Origin: a virus
Virus record (IMG/VR): IMGVR_UViG_3300048927_000180
Span: 1-39,783 of that record
DNA length: 39,783 nucleotides
Direction: 5' to 3' (one strand)
In this document: positions 7,362 to 13,146 of the stretch, one piece after another
How positions within the stretch are numbered: position 1 is the stretch's first letter
How the letters are laid out: each line of letters begins with the position of its first letter
Notes under the pieces: model-generated
Told to the model about the DNA's origin: nothing
The model's input: the letters and a program-made list of their open reading frames with translations, nothing else
The model's database searches: none
Position numbers and translations under genes: made by a program

Positions 7362-7706
7362 TCAGTACCGGCCCTTGACGCCTAGCAGCGCCTTGAAGAC
7401 TTCCTCGGCCTTGTAGCTGTCCATGTTCTTGACGCAGGTCTCGAACATCTTCTTGGCCAGCTCATCCGAGAGTGCGGCGGCCGATGCCTTCGCGGCTTCG
7501 AGGATCGGGCCCTTCTGGTCAGCCAGGTACTTCGAAACCTCTGGGACGATCTCGTCGGTGAAGAACTTGTTGATCGTGGTCTGCACACTGTCAGGCAGGT
7601 TCCACTTGATCGTCTGCTGGATCTTGTCGACGATGGCGGCTTGCGCGGCCTGTTTGATCGACTCCGCATTTTCCGACATGAATTTTGCGAGATCTTCCTC
7701 GGTCAT
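7362..7706 (-). CDS. First gene of early-left operon, helical hypothetical (114 aa)
   Basis: 114 residues starting MTEEDLAKFMSENAES, with a strong GAGGACGG ribosome site. It is the promoter-proximal gene of the left operon, about 65 bp from the operator-bearing promoter region. The sequence is helical and Ala/Lys-rich (QAAQAAIVDKIQQTIKW, ILEAAKASAAALSDELAKKMFETCVKN). In lambdoid phages this position holds the antiterminator N, but this protein lacks the arginine-rich RNA-binding start typical of N. Function is therefore unknown. Expression should be high and immediate-early. Confidence 0.72.
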   Translation of the reverse strand: MTEEDLAKFMSENAESIKQAAQAAIVDKIQQTIKWNLPDSVQTTINKFFTDEIVPEVSKYLADQKGPILEAAKASAAALSDELAKKMFETCVKNMDSYKAEEVFKALLGVKGRY

Positions 7707-7769
7707 TTTCCGTCCTCATCCTCGTTAGAGCAGATCTGCCGGAGGCGTCTTCGTGCTCGGTTGATGAGG

Positions 7770-7790
7770 ATTATGAAAGCACATCTTTCA
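7770..7790 (-). promoter_or_regulatory. Left operator OL1 overlapping a -10-like box
   Basis: A perfect inverted repeat TGAAAG-CACAT-CTTTCA lies at 7774-7790. A CATAAT box, read on the minus strand at 7775-7770, overlaps its edge and could be the -10 of the early-left promoter. The same half-sites recur at 7810-7824 and at three sites between cI and cro. Repressor bound here would cover the -10 and shut off the left operon. The -35 is not clear. Confidence 0.75.
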
Positions 7791-7809
7791 AAAAGGCGCA
7801 ACAAGAAAA

Positions 7810-7824
7810 GAAAGGATTGCTTTC
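7810..7824. promoter_or_regulatory. Left operator OL2
   Basis: GAAAG-GATTG-CTTTC, a perfect 5-5-5 inverted repeat. Its centre is 35 bp upstream of the OL1 centre with respect to leftward transcription. It shares the half-site and 5-bp spacer with OL1 and the right operators. A pair of left operators next to a repressed early promoter is the expected lambda-type arrangement. Confidence 0.7.
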
Positions 7825-7840
7825 AATTTTGCATTTGGGT

Positions 7841-7878
7841 AAAAGAAAAGCGCCGGCGGGATGATCCGACCGGCGCTT
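7841..7878 (-). terminator. Intrinsic terminator upstream of early-left promoter
   Basis: A 9-bp inverted repeat AAGCGCCGG (7848-7856) and CCGGCGCTT (7870-7878). On the minus strand it is followed by CTTTTCTTTT. It would stop leftward transcripts from the repressor unit before they enter the early-left operon, isolating the two. Confidence 0.75.
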
Positions 7879-7879
7879 G

Positions 7880-8590
7880 AACAGCTATTCGTGATAGAAA
7901 ACGCCTAACACATCACAACAATTGATGAAATAGGGCAGGCTGCTTCAAGGTGCTGAAAAGCGCGAAATCTTGGGTCTGATCGGAGGTTCCCGCCAAGATA
8001 AAGCGTTCAGAGGTGCAAAGGCAGCGGTTTTCAAAGGGCTTGTCCCGCGCCGCCGATCATTCCGGCAAATCAATCCCAACGCGGTTGCCGATTCCCAGTC
8101 TGGATCGGACAGTCAGGACGGGTAGACGCCGTCTGAATGGCTTGGATGCGGCTTGAAGAGTAAACGTGACAACATGGCCTCAAGGTATTGAGACGGGTTG
8201 GCCCACCGGTGAATACGGGCAGTCACGGATATCCTGGCTTGATAGCATCCCGACCTGTCGTCATAGGGCAGGGCGAAAAGGACGGAAGGCCTCTCACTTG
8301 AGGTAGAACGTCTTGATAGCTAGAAGTGTGTCTATGACAAAGAAAAACCCCGCCGGAGCGGGGCTTCCGTACGCCTGGGCGCCAACTACCCAGAAACTCT
8401 ACACCCTTGCGGGGAGGACGGCCTTGGCTGATTACCGCGTCTCACGTACGGGACTGATATTGAGACCTCTCCACAGACTGTCAACGGGCCGTTGGGCTTG
8501 ATGGTTAATGGTTTTCATGCTATCAGCTTTGCAGCTTCTTCGCTGAAGAGACGCTGTATAGCGCTTCAAAATGGCATCTAATTTTTTAAA
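7880..8590. other. Roughly 0.7 kb without a credible gene
   Basis: No reading frame here has a convincing start with ribosome site or a recognisable product. The longest forward frame (8313-8501) begins inside a terminator hairpin and has no good ribosome site. On the minus strand there are only short broken frames, including a 28-codon one from 8517 (MKTINHQAQRPVD...) that stops before the hairpin at 8348-8363. The region lies downstream of the repressor unit, where accessory lysogeny genes are often found. It could hold a decayed gene or a small RNA. Which of these is right cannot be decided by eye. Confidence 0.5.
8343..8363 (-). terminator. Intrinsic terminator, minus strand
   Basis: CCCCGC-CGGA-GCGGGG (8348-8363) forms a 6-bp GC stem. 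Read on the minus strand it is followed directly by TTTTT (complement of 8343-8347). It could end the leftward cI transcript, or a small RNA made from the 8365-8590 region. Confidence 0.7.
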
Positions 8591-8591
8591 T

Positions 8592-8613
8592 GGCTCGCCT
8601 TGGCGGGCCTTTA
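8592..8613 (+). terminator. Hairpin just downstream of the repressor unit
   Basis: GGCTCGCC-TT-GGCGGGCC (8592-8609) forms a strong stem with one U-G wobble when read on the plus strand, followed by TTTAT. On the minus strand the same stem contains an A-C mismatch and lacks a U-run. It therefore terminates rightward transcription better than the cI transcript. It touches the stop codon of the gene at 8611. Confidence 0.45.
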
Positions 8614-9006
8614 TCGTATCCGGTTCATTTTCTTAAGCCGCCGGCGCGCTTCCGATTCTCCGATGTAATGAAAGGTTGATACCCAAATCTCGTTCGAGAG
8701 CGGTATCCCTTTGAGCACCAGGCGATACGTCTTCCCATCAATCTCGTGGTAGATTTGAAGGCAGTTACCGTCGCGAGCGTCCACATAGGCAGCGCCAGTT
8801 CTTATCACAGTCGGGATATGCTGAAACAGGTCAGGCGGCGTCCCGTGCTTGAACCGGATCTTTTGCACGTACTCAGGGCGGATCCAGACCGATACCGTTC
8901 CTACGCCCATGCGCACCGATAAGGTGGGATCGATAGTGATGATCCGCACCGGAGTAGCAAAAGCACCGGTCGCGAGAAGGTGCCATTGCTCCTCCGACAA
9001 TGTCAT
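8611..9006 (-). CDS. Putative phage BECR-fold (PBECR-like) nuclease
   Basis: 131 residues with no signal peptide or membrane segment. After an N-terminal region come a beta-rich core, WIRPEYVQKIRFKHGTPPDLFQHIPTVI, then LQIYHEIDGKTYRLVLKG and IWVSTFHYIGESEARRRLKK. The order strand, KH-containing helix start, two strands with Y/R, and a final STFHYI strand resembles the Barnase-EndoU-ColicinE5/RelE-like domains found in phage and toxin proteins. In that family the His, Lys/Arg and Thr/Ser positions form the RNase site. The gene starts 6 bp after the cI stop, so it should be transcribed with the repressor in lysogens. No partner antitoxin is evident. The fold call is by eye and moderately confident. 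Confidence 0.5.
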   Translation of the reverse strand: MTLSEEQWHLLATGAFATPVRIITIDPTLSVRMGVGTVSVWIRPEYVQKIRFKHGTPPDLFQHIPTVIRTGAAYVDARDGNCLQIYHEIDGKTYRLVLKGIPLSNEIWVSTFHYIGESEARRRLKKMNRIR

Positions 9007-9012
9007 GTGGCT

Positions 9013-9867
9013 CTACATCCGCGTGAAGCGGCCGACGACGCGGCCGACGATGCGGAACTCATCATGACGTCTTTTGATAGGCTGCGCTGCCACGTTGGCT
9101 TCAGAGACAATTTCGAAGACCGGCGGGAATGAAGACATCACCTTCCTTAGGGTCTTAGCCTGGAACACCCCGTCGCCATCGTCGATGACATAGACAGCTT
9201 CACCGGCGTAAGCATTCTGCGACACGTCAACCATGATGCGGTCGTTCGAGGCTAGAATTGGCAGCATCGAATTCCCGACCACAGGTAAGATGATTATCTG
9301 CGTCGGTGAAGCATCTAGAGCATTCCGAACATACGATGGCGGGATCACCCACTCATTGACGACAGGATGCCCAGAAGCGATTCCGTTGGAATTGACACGG
9401 GCCATTCGATCATCGGTCTGGCCCTCGCCGAGGCCCGGCTTGTTAGAGAACTCAGGCCGCCCGCCTTCAAGCTTAGCGTCGAATATGATTTGGCCATCAA
9501 CATAGCCAGCGCCTTCACCGTCCCAATCGGGGTCGATCTCTTCAGGAGGAACATCGGCATCATCGAAGGAGCTGATCAACGGACGCTTGATGCCGGTCTC
9601 TGCTATGGTTTCGATGACTGGAGCTTCACCTTTGTTGTAAGCCAGCCAGTTCAAATCAACCCCAGAAAGCTCGCAGATGGCTGTCAGGCTATCGAGCGAC
9701 ACCTCTTTTCCTAACTCCCAATTGCCTACAGCGCCGCGGGTGATGACTTTCCCGAGGGCGCTTATCGCTTCGGCGAATTTCTCTTGTGACTTCATATGCA
9801 TGACTTTGGTGCGAACCAATTTGATCCGCTCACCACGAGCCACGTCTATTTCTCGTTTCGATGCCAT
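9013..9867 (-). CDS. cI: CI-type repressor with S24 (LexA-like) peptidase domain
   Basis: 284 residues if started at ATG 9867 (MASKREIDVARGERI). ATG 9882 and GTG 9885 are alternatives. None has a ribosome site, so a leaderless or near-leaderless message is possible. Residues about 10-75 form a helix-turn-helix of the XRE type (GAVGNWELGKEVSLDSLTAICELSGVDLNWLA). The C-terminal domain has VVGNSMLPI with the catalytic Ser (about S200) and VFQAKTL with the catalytic Lys (about K238). RecA-stimulated self-cleavage on DNA damage is expected; an AG pair near residue 120 in the linker is a possible cleavage site. It should bind the GAAAG-N5-CTTTC operators, repress both early promoters and control its own synthesis. 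Confidence 0.92.
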   Translation of the reverse strand: MASKREIDVARGERIKLVRTKVMHMKSQEKFAEAISALGKVITRGAVGNWELGKEVSLDSLTAICELSGVDLNWLAYNKGEAPVIETIAETGIKRPLISSFDDADVPPEEIDPDWDGEGAGYVDGQIIFDAKLEGGRPEFSNKPGLGEGQTDDRMARVNSNGIASGHPVVNEWVIPPSYVRNALDASPTQIIILPVVGNSMLPILASNDRIMVDVSQNAYAGEAVYVIDDGDGVFQAKTLRKVMSSFPPVFEIVSEANVAAQPIKRRHDEFRIVGRVVGRFTRM

Positions 9868-9885
9868 TGCGCGACTATGCATCAC

Positions 9886-9943
9886 GAAAGTCGTTCTTTC
9901 ACCGAAAGAGATGCTTGCACTTTGTTGAAAGATATGCTTTCAA
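9886..9943. promoter_or_regulatory. Right operator region, three sites between cI and cro
   Basis: Three related inverted repeats: GAAAG-TCGTT-CTTTC (9886-9900), GAAAG-AGATG-CTTGC (9904-9918, one mismatch) and TTGAAAG-ATATG-CTTTCAA (9925-9943, perfect 7-5-7). Centres are spaced 18 and 23 bp. The rightmost and best site lies 7 bp before the cro ATG, and the leftmost touches the cI start region. TTGCAC at 9915-9920 could be a rightward -35, with a weak -10 within the last operator. This is a lambda-like three-operator switch with divergent promoters. Confidence 0.82.
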
Positions 9944-9950
9944 TTGGCGC

Positions 9951-10154
9951 ATGGAAAACATCTGCGAAACAGCCAAAGAGAAAGCCGGTGGCCCTGCCGC
10001 CCTAGCAAAGGCACTGGGTGGAGTGACCTCCCAGGCCGTATCACAGTGGAAGAAGGTCCCGGCAGAGCGCGTTCTCGATGTCGAGCGCATCACTGGCATT
10101 TCGCGGCATGATTTGCGCCCGGATGTTTTCGGAGACGCGGAGACCGCAGCATGA
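9951..10154 (+). CDS. cro: Cro/YdaS-like regulator
   Basis: 67 residues starting MENICETAKEKAGGPAALAKALGG. The ATG at 9951 is 7 bp after the last operator, with no ribosome site, so the message may be leaderless. The chain is a single helix-turn-helix, VTSQAVSQWKKVPAERVLDVERITGISRHDLRPDVFG, matching the YdaS/Cro-like phage family in pattern and length. Divergent placement from cI across shared operators makes it the lytic-side repressor. Its stop overlaps the next gene as ATGA, which begins the early-right operon. Confidence 0.9.
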   Translation: MENICETAKEKAGGPAALAKALGGVTSQAVSQWKKVPAERVLDVERITGISRHDLRPDVFGDAETAA

Positions 10155-10657
10155 GCGCGCCCCGTCTGTATCTCGACCTCGATGGCGTGATGGCTGACTT
10201 CGACGCCCACTTCCCGGCGATGTTCGGTGTCGACCACAAGAGCATGCTCGACGATGACATGTGGTCGCAGATCAATTCCCATCCGAGCTACTTTCGCGAC
10301 ATGCCGGTTTGCCCCGGCGCTCTGAATTTCTTCAAGAGCATCGAGGCGCTGAACCCGATCGTTCTGACGGCTTGCCCGAGGACGAACTACGCGCACGCTG
10401 CGCAGCAGAAGCGGGAATGGGTGAGGGAACACCTCGGGCGTCACGTTCACGTCCTGCCGGTCATTGGAGGCACCAGCAAGCCGCTGTTCATGCATGCCGC
10501 TGGGGACATCCTCATCGACGACTTCGAACGCAACACCACCGCATGGGCCAAGGCCGGCGGCGTGGCGATCCTCCATCGGAACTTCGAAGACACGAAGAAG
10601 GCTCTCAGCTTGGCCTTCAGGGCCGCTTGCATGCAGCAAGAAGAGGAGAACGCATGA
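10151..10657 (+). CDS. HAD-family 5'-(deoxy)nucleotidase-like protein
   Basis: 168 residues. Motif I is YLDLDGVMADFD (nucleophile and acid aspartates), motif II VLTACP, a conserved Lys in TSKPLF for motif III, and ILIDDFERN for motif IV. Together these match the NT5C-type 5'-nucleotidase branch of the HAD superfamily, which dephosphorylates (deoxy)nucleoside monophosphates. Being coupled directly to cro (ATGA) means early expression. It probably adjusts nucleotide pools or removes particular nucleotides during infection. Length is typical for phage members. Confidence 0.85.
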   Translation: MSAPRLYLDLDGVMADFDAHFPAMFGVDHKSMLDDDMWSQINSHPSYFRDMPVCPGALNFFKSIEALNPIVLTACPRTNYAHAAQQKREWVREHLGRHVHVLPVIGGTSKPLFMHAAGDILIDDFERNTTAWAKAGGVAILHRNFEDTKKALSLAFRAACMQQEEENA

Positions 10658-10809
10658 GCTATTTCCTGACAGGCCTTCTCTCCGCAATGATTGGTGGCTC
10701 TTTCGCCGCTCTGTCTATGGCGGCCCTGCAGATCAATCGCCGCGAGATACGCGACGAAGACAGGTCTGGCGCGCCTGAGGGCGCTCAGCGGCTTCCAGAG
10801 GTCCGGTAA
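10654..10809 (+). CDS. Small single-TM protein (51 aa)
   Basis: 51 residues, MSYFLTGLLSAMIGGSFAALSMAAL then a charged tail (NRREIRDEDRSGAPEGAQRLPEVR). The N-terminal 25 residues form one membrane helix, and the tail should face the cytoplasm. The ATG overlaps the nucleotidase stop as ATGA and the stop overlaps the next start as TAATG, so it is embedded in the operon. No family recognised. Confidence 0.62.
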   Translation: MSYFLTGLLSAMIGGSFAALSMAALQINRREIRDEDRSGAPEGAQRLPEVR

Positions 10810-11048
10810 TGGCAAGCACTCTCACACGCGGCCACCACGATCCCTCTGACGCCTTGGCAATGTTCCGCTCCGGTATGGATACCTCGGACATCGCCCGTCT
10901 TTTCAACATTCACGAGAGTGAAGCGCTTCGTCTCGTCGCCAAACAGCGAAGCGCCAATCTCGGTCTTCCATCGCCTTACCCGGATGCATCGGTTCGCAGC
11001 CTCAGCATCCGCAATATTCGAGTTGTTCAGTCGTCGGGCGGCGGCTGA
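10809..11048 (+). CDS. Small HTH-like protein (79 aa)
   Basis: 79 residues starting MASTLTRGHHDPSDALAMFRSGMDTSDIARLFNIHESEALRLVAKQRS. The segment from ALAMF to VAKQ has the spacing of a helix-turn-helix (helix, turn at GMDTSDIARLF-NI, recognition helix ESEALRLV). It is coupled to the preceding gene by a one-base overlap. The tail is Ser/Gly-rich. It is probably a DNA-binding regulator of early functions, though no specific family can be named. Confidence 0.65.
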   Translation: MASTLTRGHHDPSDALAMFRSGMDTSDIARLFNIHESEALRLVAKQRSANLGLPSPYPDASVRSLSIRNIRVVQSSGGG

Positions 11049-11172
11049 ACTCAATACCTCCTATGCCGCAGCGCCTCTCTCACAAGGAGAAACCTAATCA
11101 GGGTGGCGATGCATGAACAGGAAAAGTTCTGACCGATTTTCGGCAAAAACAATCGAACAGGGAAAGACAACG

Positions 11173-11544
11173 ATGTTTGCAGTTGAAGTTTTCAGTCCCC
11201 AAGACGCCGACCAAATGGCGCGAAAAATGATTGAAAAAGTGAGCCGGGGGAACGGCGATCAGATGAACGCCTACGAGAAGGTTGCGGAGCGATGCGGCAT
11301 GTCTGCTCGGCAGCTTCGACGGTTCCTGTCGGGGGAAATCAAGAACCCAGGCTTCCGCCTCATGGAGGGCATCCGAGTTGGTTGGATCCGGCTCTGGATG
11401 GCGGAAGTCAATAAGCTCCAGAGAGAGCTTGAAGAGCAGAAAGCGAGGTTTGGGAGTGAGCATTTTATGGATCTTGAAGCTGAGATTCAAACTCTGGATC
11501 AGAAGCTGGAAATTGCGATGCAACGAGCAAAACAAGGAAGGTAG
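11173..11544 (+). CDS. DNA-binding protein with C-terminal coiled coil
   Basis: 123 residues starting MFAVEVFSPQDADQMARKMIEKVSR. The start at 11173 has AGGGAAAG at good spacing; ATG 11113 would add 20 residues and has a weaker site. The core, NAYEKVAERCGMSARQLRRFLSGEIKNPGFRLMEGIRVGW, looks like a helix-turn-helix family seen in rhizobial phages and genomes. The C-terminal 50 residues form a coiled coil (EVNKLQRELEEQKARF, LEAEIQTLDQKLEIAMQRA). A dimeric regulator is likely. It begins a second group of early-right genes after a 125-bp gap. Confidence 0.75.
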   Translation: MFAVEVFSPQDADQMARKMIEKVSRGNGDQMNAYEKVAERCGMSARQLRRFLSGEIKNPGFRLMEGIRVGWIRLWMAEVNKLQRELEEQKARFGSEHFMDLEAEIQTLDQKLEIAMQRAKQGR

Positions 11545-11550
11545 CAAACG

Positions 11551-12111
11551 ATGACAGCACCAGCAGTTGGAGACAACACCAAGGCAGAGCGCGACCGTCG
11601 TGTCACGCTGAGTTATTACCATCGTGCGGACCGAGATTTCGCCGCACAGTCGGCTCTGATTGCTGAGCGTAAGAAGGCGAACCGCCTGAACGCCAAGGCT
11701 GCGGGCATCCCGTCCTCGCAGCTCGACCACCTGCTGTCCTCCTTTAAGGCCGAAGACCAGCAGAAGCCCGTCGACAAGCTGAAGCGCGACATGGAGAACC
11801 TGGCCTATCTCGGCCTCATCCCTGATCCCACGATCAAGGGCGACCTGTTCAACCGTGTCGATCGCGTCAATCAGGAAGACATGGTTCGCGCCAAGGGCTT
11901 CTTCGCCGGTCTGAATGGTCTGGATCGGGTTTCCAACTACGACGGCGGTTCGTCTGACGACAAGATCTGGCTGGAATCCTACGACGCAGGCAAGGCCGAA
12001 TACGAGGCAACCATTCCCGACATTATGGCTCGCATCAACGCCGAGGCGAAGAACGCCAAGAACGAAGAACCGCCGGCGCCGATCGGCTCCGACCCGTTCG
12101 CCACCGCCTGA
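11551..12111 (+). CDS. Early protein with RMF/CrpP-like C-terminal motif
   Basis: 186 residues. The N-terminal half is charged and helical (RADRDFAAQSALIAERKKANRLNAKAAGI, then KLKRDMENLAYLGLI) and vaguely resembles GapR-type proteins that bind overtwisted DNA. The segment RAKGFFAGLNGLDRVSNYDGGSSDDKIWLESYDAGKAEYEA has the G-x(2)-AG...W-x(3)-Y-x-AG layout of the ribosome modulation factor/CrpP fold found in alphaproteobacterial phages. The end is Pro-rich. The gene lies 6 bp after the previous one and is followed by two hairpins. The domain assignment is by pattern only and the function is open. Confidence 0.7.
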   Translation: MTAPAVGDNTKAERDRRVTLSYYHRADRDFAAQSALIAERKKANRLNAKAAGIPSSQLDHLLSSFKAEDQQKPVDKLKRDMENLAYLGLIPDPTIKGDLFNRVDRVNQEDMVRAKGFFAGLNGLDRVSNYDGGSSDDKIWLESYDAGKAEYEATIPDIMARINAEAKNAKNEEPPAPIGSDPFATA

Positions 12112-12119
12112 CGTTCCCA

Positions 12120-12155
12120 AGGCGGCTCGCCCTCTCCTCCCGGCTTGAGCCGCCT
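12120..12155 (+). terminator. Long hairpin after early gene
   Basis: AGGCGGCTC (12120-12128) pairs with GAGCCGCCT (12147-12155): a 9-bp perfect stem with an 18-nt loop, 8 bp after the preceding stop. There is no U-run directly after it. It could be an attenuator or RNA-stability element rather than a strong terminator. Confidence 0.45.
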
Positions 12156-12161
12156 CAACTA

Positions 12162-12188
12162 CCCAGCGCGAATGCTGGGGCTTTCTCC
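12162..12188 (+). terminator. Hairpin with short U-rich tail
   Basis: CCCAGC (12162-12167) and GCTGGG (12174-12179) form a 6-bp stem with a 6-nt loop, followed by GCTTTCTCC. It stands directly before the ribosome site of the next gene. Together with the preceding hairpin it probably reduces read-through between two parts of the early-right operon, as lambda tR terminators do. Confidence 0.5.
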
Positions 12189-12199
12189 AAGAGGTTTCA

Positions 12200-12544
12200 A
12201 TGTCACTGTTAGCCATCATCAAATCACAGACAGCGGCGAAGCTCGAAAAGGAAGGCACGGCACTAGGTGTTTCGGGTGCTGCCGTAGCCAGAGCGATAAT
12301 CGAGACTGTCGCCAACGAAAACCTCGTCCAGACCATCCTTGCAGGCGTCGATGTCAAGTCGATGGAGCCGCGAGGTAAGCAGCGCCACTATGCGCGTGTC
12401 GACTATCGGGGCGGCTCCTACAGTGTCGACGAGCTGGCCGAGATGACCGGCATTGCTCCATCCACCATCCGCAATCGTCTCAACCGCGGCATGCCGATCG
12501 AGCGTGTTCTCTCGGGTGCTGATCTTCGGAGGGCAAGCGTATGA
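12200..12544 (+). CDS. HTH protein (114 aa)
   Basis: 114 residues. The C-terminal 45 residues, RVDYRGGSYSVDELAEMTGIAPSTIRNRLNRGMPIERVLSG, are a convincing helix-turn-helix with a short following helix. This is common in phage proteins where a SPP1- or MerR-like HTH recognises a site. The N-terminal half is helical (ALGVSGAAVARAIIETVANENLVQTI). It has an AAGAGG ribosome site and its stop overlaps the RuvC-like gene as ATGA, so it starts the replication block. It is probably a regulator or replication accessory protein. Confidence 0.75.
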   Translation: MSLLAIIKSQTAAKLEKEGTALGVSGAAVARAIIETVANENLVQTILAGVDVKSMEPRGKQRHYARVDYRGGSYSVDELAEMTGIAPSTIRNRLNRGMPIERVLSGADLRRASV

Positions 12545-13146
12545 CCCTCATCTTCGGCTTCGATCCTTCCAAGTCCACCGGCTGGTGCGTCTATGACCCA
12601 GAGCAGCAGAAGCGGGACCACAACTATTCCCACATCAAATGCGGCGTCCTGCAGATGCCCGACAAGGCCGACCACTACTACACGGGCGATCAGATTGGTC
12701 TCAAGGTCGCGGCGCTGATCCGCGAGCACGGCAAACCTGATTGGGTGGTCCTCGAAGAGCAGTCTCTTGCCAAGATCGGCAACACCAGCGCCGACGCCAT
12801 GCTCTACCCATGGATCGCCACTACGGCCATTGTCTCGACGATCGCCAACTTCGGCATTCCCTACGGCACACTTCCCCCAGGCACATGGCGCAAGGCCTTC
12901 TACGGCCAGACGTTCAAGCCTCCGCTCGACAACAAGGGCAAGAAGGACTGGAAGGCCGCAGCCGTTTCCGAATGCGAGCGCCTCGGCATCAAGCTCCCGC
13001 CTCAGAAGGCTCTCGGGCACAACGCGGCCGAAGCTTGCGCGCTGGCGATCTGCTGGGGCGTCCGAGAGATGAAGGTTCACGCCGGCCGATATCAGGAACC
13101 ACTTATGGCGCTCCGCATGGGCAGGAACGAGAGGACGGCAGCATGA
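12541..13146 (+). CDS. RuvC-like Holliday-junction resolvase
   Basis: 201 residues with an RNase H-like layout. IFGFDPSKSTGWCVYD gives the first catalytic Asp (D8). DWVVLEEQ gives the Glu pair (E72/E73) at the end of a strand. The C-terminal LGHNAAEACALAICWG occupies the place of the last acidic motif, with Glu (E164) rather than the usual Asp. This family resolves branched phage DNA before packaging. The gene is coupled on both sides by ATGA overlaps, with the HTH protein before it and the helicase after it. Confidence 0.85.
   Translation: MTLIFGFDPSKSTGWCVYDPEQQKRDHNYSHIKCGVLQMPDKADHYYTGDQIGLKVAALIREHGKPDWVVLEEQSLAKIGNTSADAMLYPWIATTAIVSTIANFGIPYGTLPPGTWRKAFYGQTFKPPLDNKGKKDWKAAAVSECERLGIKLPPQKALGHNAAEACALAICWGVREMKVHAGRYQEPLMALRMGRNERTAA

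Noticed and set aside
8313-8501. Small forward frame in the gene-free region
   Set aside because: Its start lies next to a terminator hairpin whose translation makes up its N-terminus, there is no ribosome site, and no protein pattern is recognisable.
11098-12357. 419-codon minus frame opposite early genes
   Set aside because: It spans three forward genes and two hairpins, lacks motifs and runs against the operon.
12741-13142. Upstream extension of the helicase frame
   Set aside because: It overlaps the RuvC-like gene in another frame and its translation has no helicase features; the ATGA-coupled start at 13143 fits the family.
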